A stretch of 6,658 nucleotides of DNA from Comamonas sp. lk (GTDB lineage: Bacteria; Pseudomonadota; Gammaproteobacteria; Burkholderiales; Burkholderiaceae_C): contig CAMDHL010000121.1 in NCBI GenBank assembly GCA_945898105.1, forward strand, positions 1 through 6,658, written 5' to 3'. Below the pieces are notes generated by a model that was not told the origin of the DNA, did not search any database, and saw nothing but the letters and a program-made list of their open reading frames with translations. A program made the position numbers and the translations under genes. Shown here piece after piece: positions 6,527 through 6,658 of this stretch; the stretch's first letter is position 1; every line of letters starts with the position of its first letter.

Positions 6527-6658
6527 GGCCGCGCTGGGCACGGGTAGCGCGTCCAGAGGCGGGCTTGCCGCCTGGCTTTTGGGTTTGGCCGCTTGGACGG
6601 GTGGCACAAAGTCCAGCACCTGGTCCCAGTAAATCAGTTCCAGCGTGCCGTCCATGTG
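6512..6658 (-). CDS. C-terminal end of a gene cut by the window edge; possibly an LpxH/PlcP-like metallophosphoesterase
   Basis: Only 48 codons and a TAA stop (6514-6512) are present; the gene continues beyond 6658. The visible product begins HMDGTLELIYWDQVLDF and then becomes a Pro/Ala/Ser-rich tail ending ARTAL. The phrase DGTLELIYWD resembles, from memory of the family, the C-terminal end of UDP-2,3-diacylglucosamine diphosphatase-like proteins, the group that includes PlcP, a phospholipase C that strips phospholipid head groups under phosphate starvation. No catalytic metal-binding residues are in view, so this is a weak call from a short segment. The Pro/Ala-rich tail looks like a lineage-specific extension. 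The stop is 1 bp from the psd stop on the opposite strand. An internal ATG at 6655 could start a 47-residue protein, but a continuing longer gene is far more likely. Confidence 0.55.
   Translation of the reverse strand, partial: HMDGTLELIYWDQVLDFVPPVQAAKPKSQAASPPLDALPVPSAARTAL

Noticed and set aside
6104..6547. A 147-codon plus-strand open frame over the end of psd
   Set aside because: It overlaps the conserved C-terminal half of Psd including the HGST site, and its Trp/Arg/Cys-rich product looks like an out-of-frame translation.
6352..6609. An 85-codon minus-strand open frame at the right end
   Set aside because: It overlaps psd and competes with the minus-strand frame ending at 6512, which fits better: it reads in from the edge, ends 1 bp from the psd stop and has a plausible protein tail.

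Overview
The window (about 57% GC by eye, very tight gene packing) looks like chromosomal DNA of a betaproteobacterium, most likely Burkholderiales/Comamonadaceae-like. That placement rests on protein style and codon use only. No mobile element, RNA gene or CRISPR array is visible. There are six complete genes and one gene cut off at the right edge, nearly all pointing to cell-envelope lipid or sugar metabolism.

Layout: (i) 1-1817, plus strand: UDP-glucose 6-dehydrogenase, overlapping by 4 bp a membrane-anchored YkgJ-type cysteine-cluster protein. (ii) 1821 to about 3059, minus strand: a GT4 glycosyltransferase, convergent with (i) and only 3 bp away. (iii) About 3060-3234: an intergenic region with two sets of Pho-box-like direct repeats, one facing each flanking gene. 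(iv) 3235-3849, plus strand: a small membrane protein resembling DUF962/Mpo1. (v) 3841-3932: a decaying 23-bp tandem repeat that holds the stop codons of both (iv) and (vi). (vi) 3899-5590, minus strand: a class III (glutamate-1-semialdehyde aminomutase-like) PLP enzyme with an unusual N-terminal extension of about 130 residues that includes a probable membrane anchor. (vii) 5641-6510, plus strand: phosphatidylserine decarboxylase. (viii) 6512-6658, minus strand: the C-terminal tail of a gene ending 1 bp from psd, whose residues resemble the end of LpxH/PlcP-type metallophosphoesterases.

Main idea (inference): this may be a phosphate-stress lipid-remodelling neighbourhood. In known systems a PlcP phospholipase C converts phospholipid to diacylglycerol, and an Agt/SqdX-like GT4 enzyme glycosylates it, in some bacteria using UDP-glucuronate to make glucuronosyl-diacylglycerol. 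UDP-glucuronate is the product of the first gene here. Psd makes phosphatidylethanolamine, the phospholipid such a system would consume or rebuild. The candidate Pho boxes next to the GT4 gene support the idea. The DUF962-like protein and the anchored aminotransferase would be unexplained additions. The weakest links are the 48-residue PlcP-like tail and the lack of confident -10 elements.
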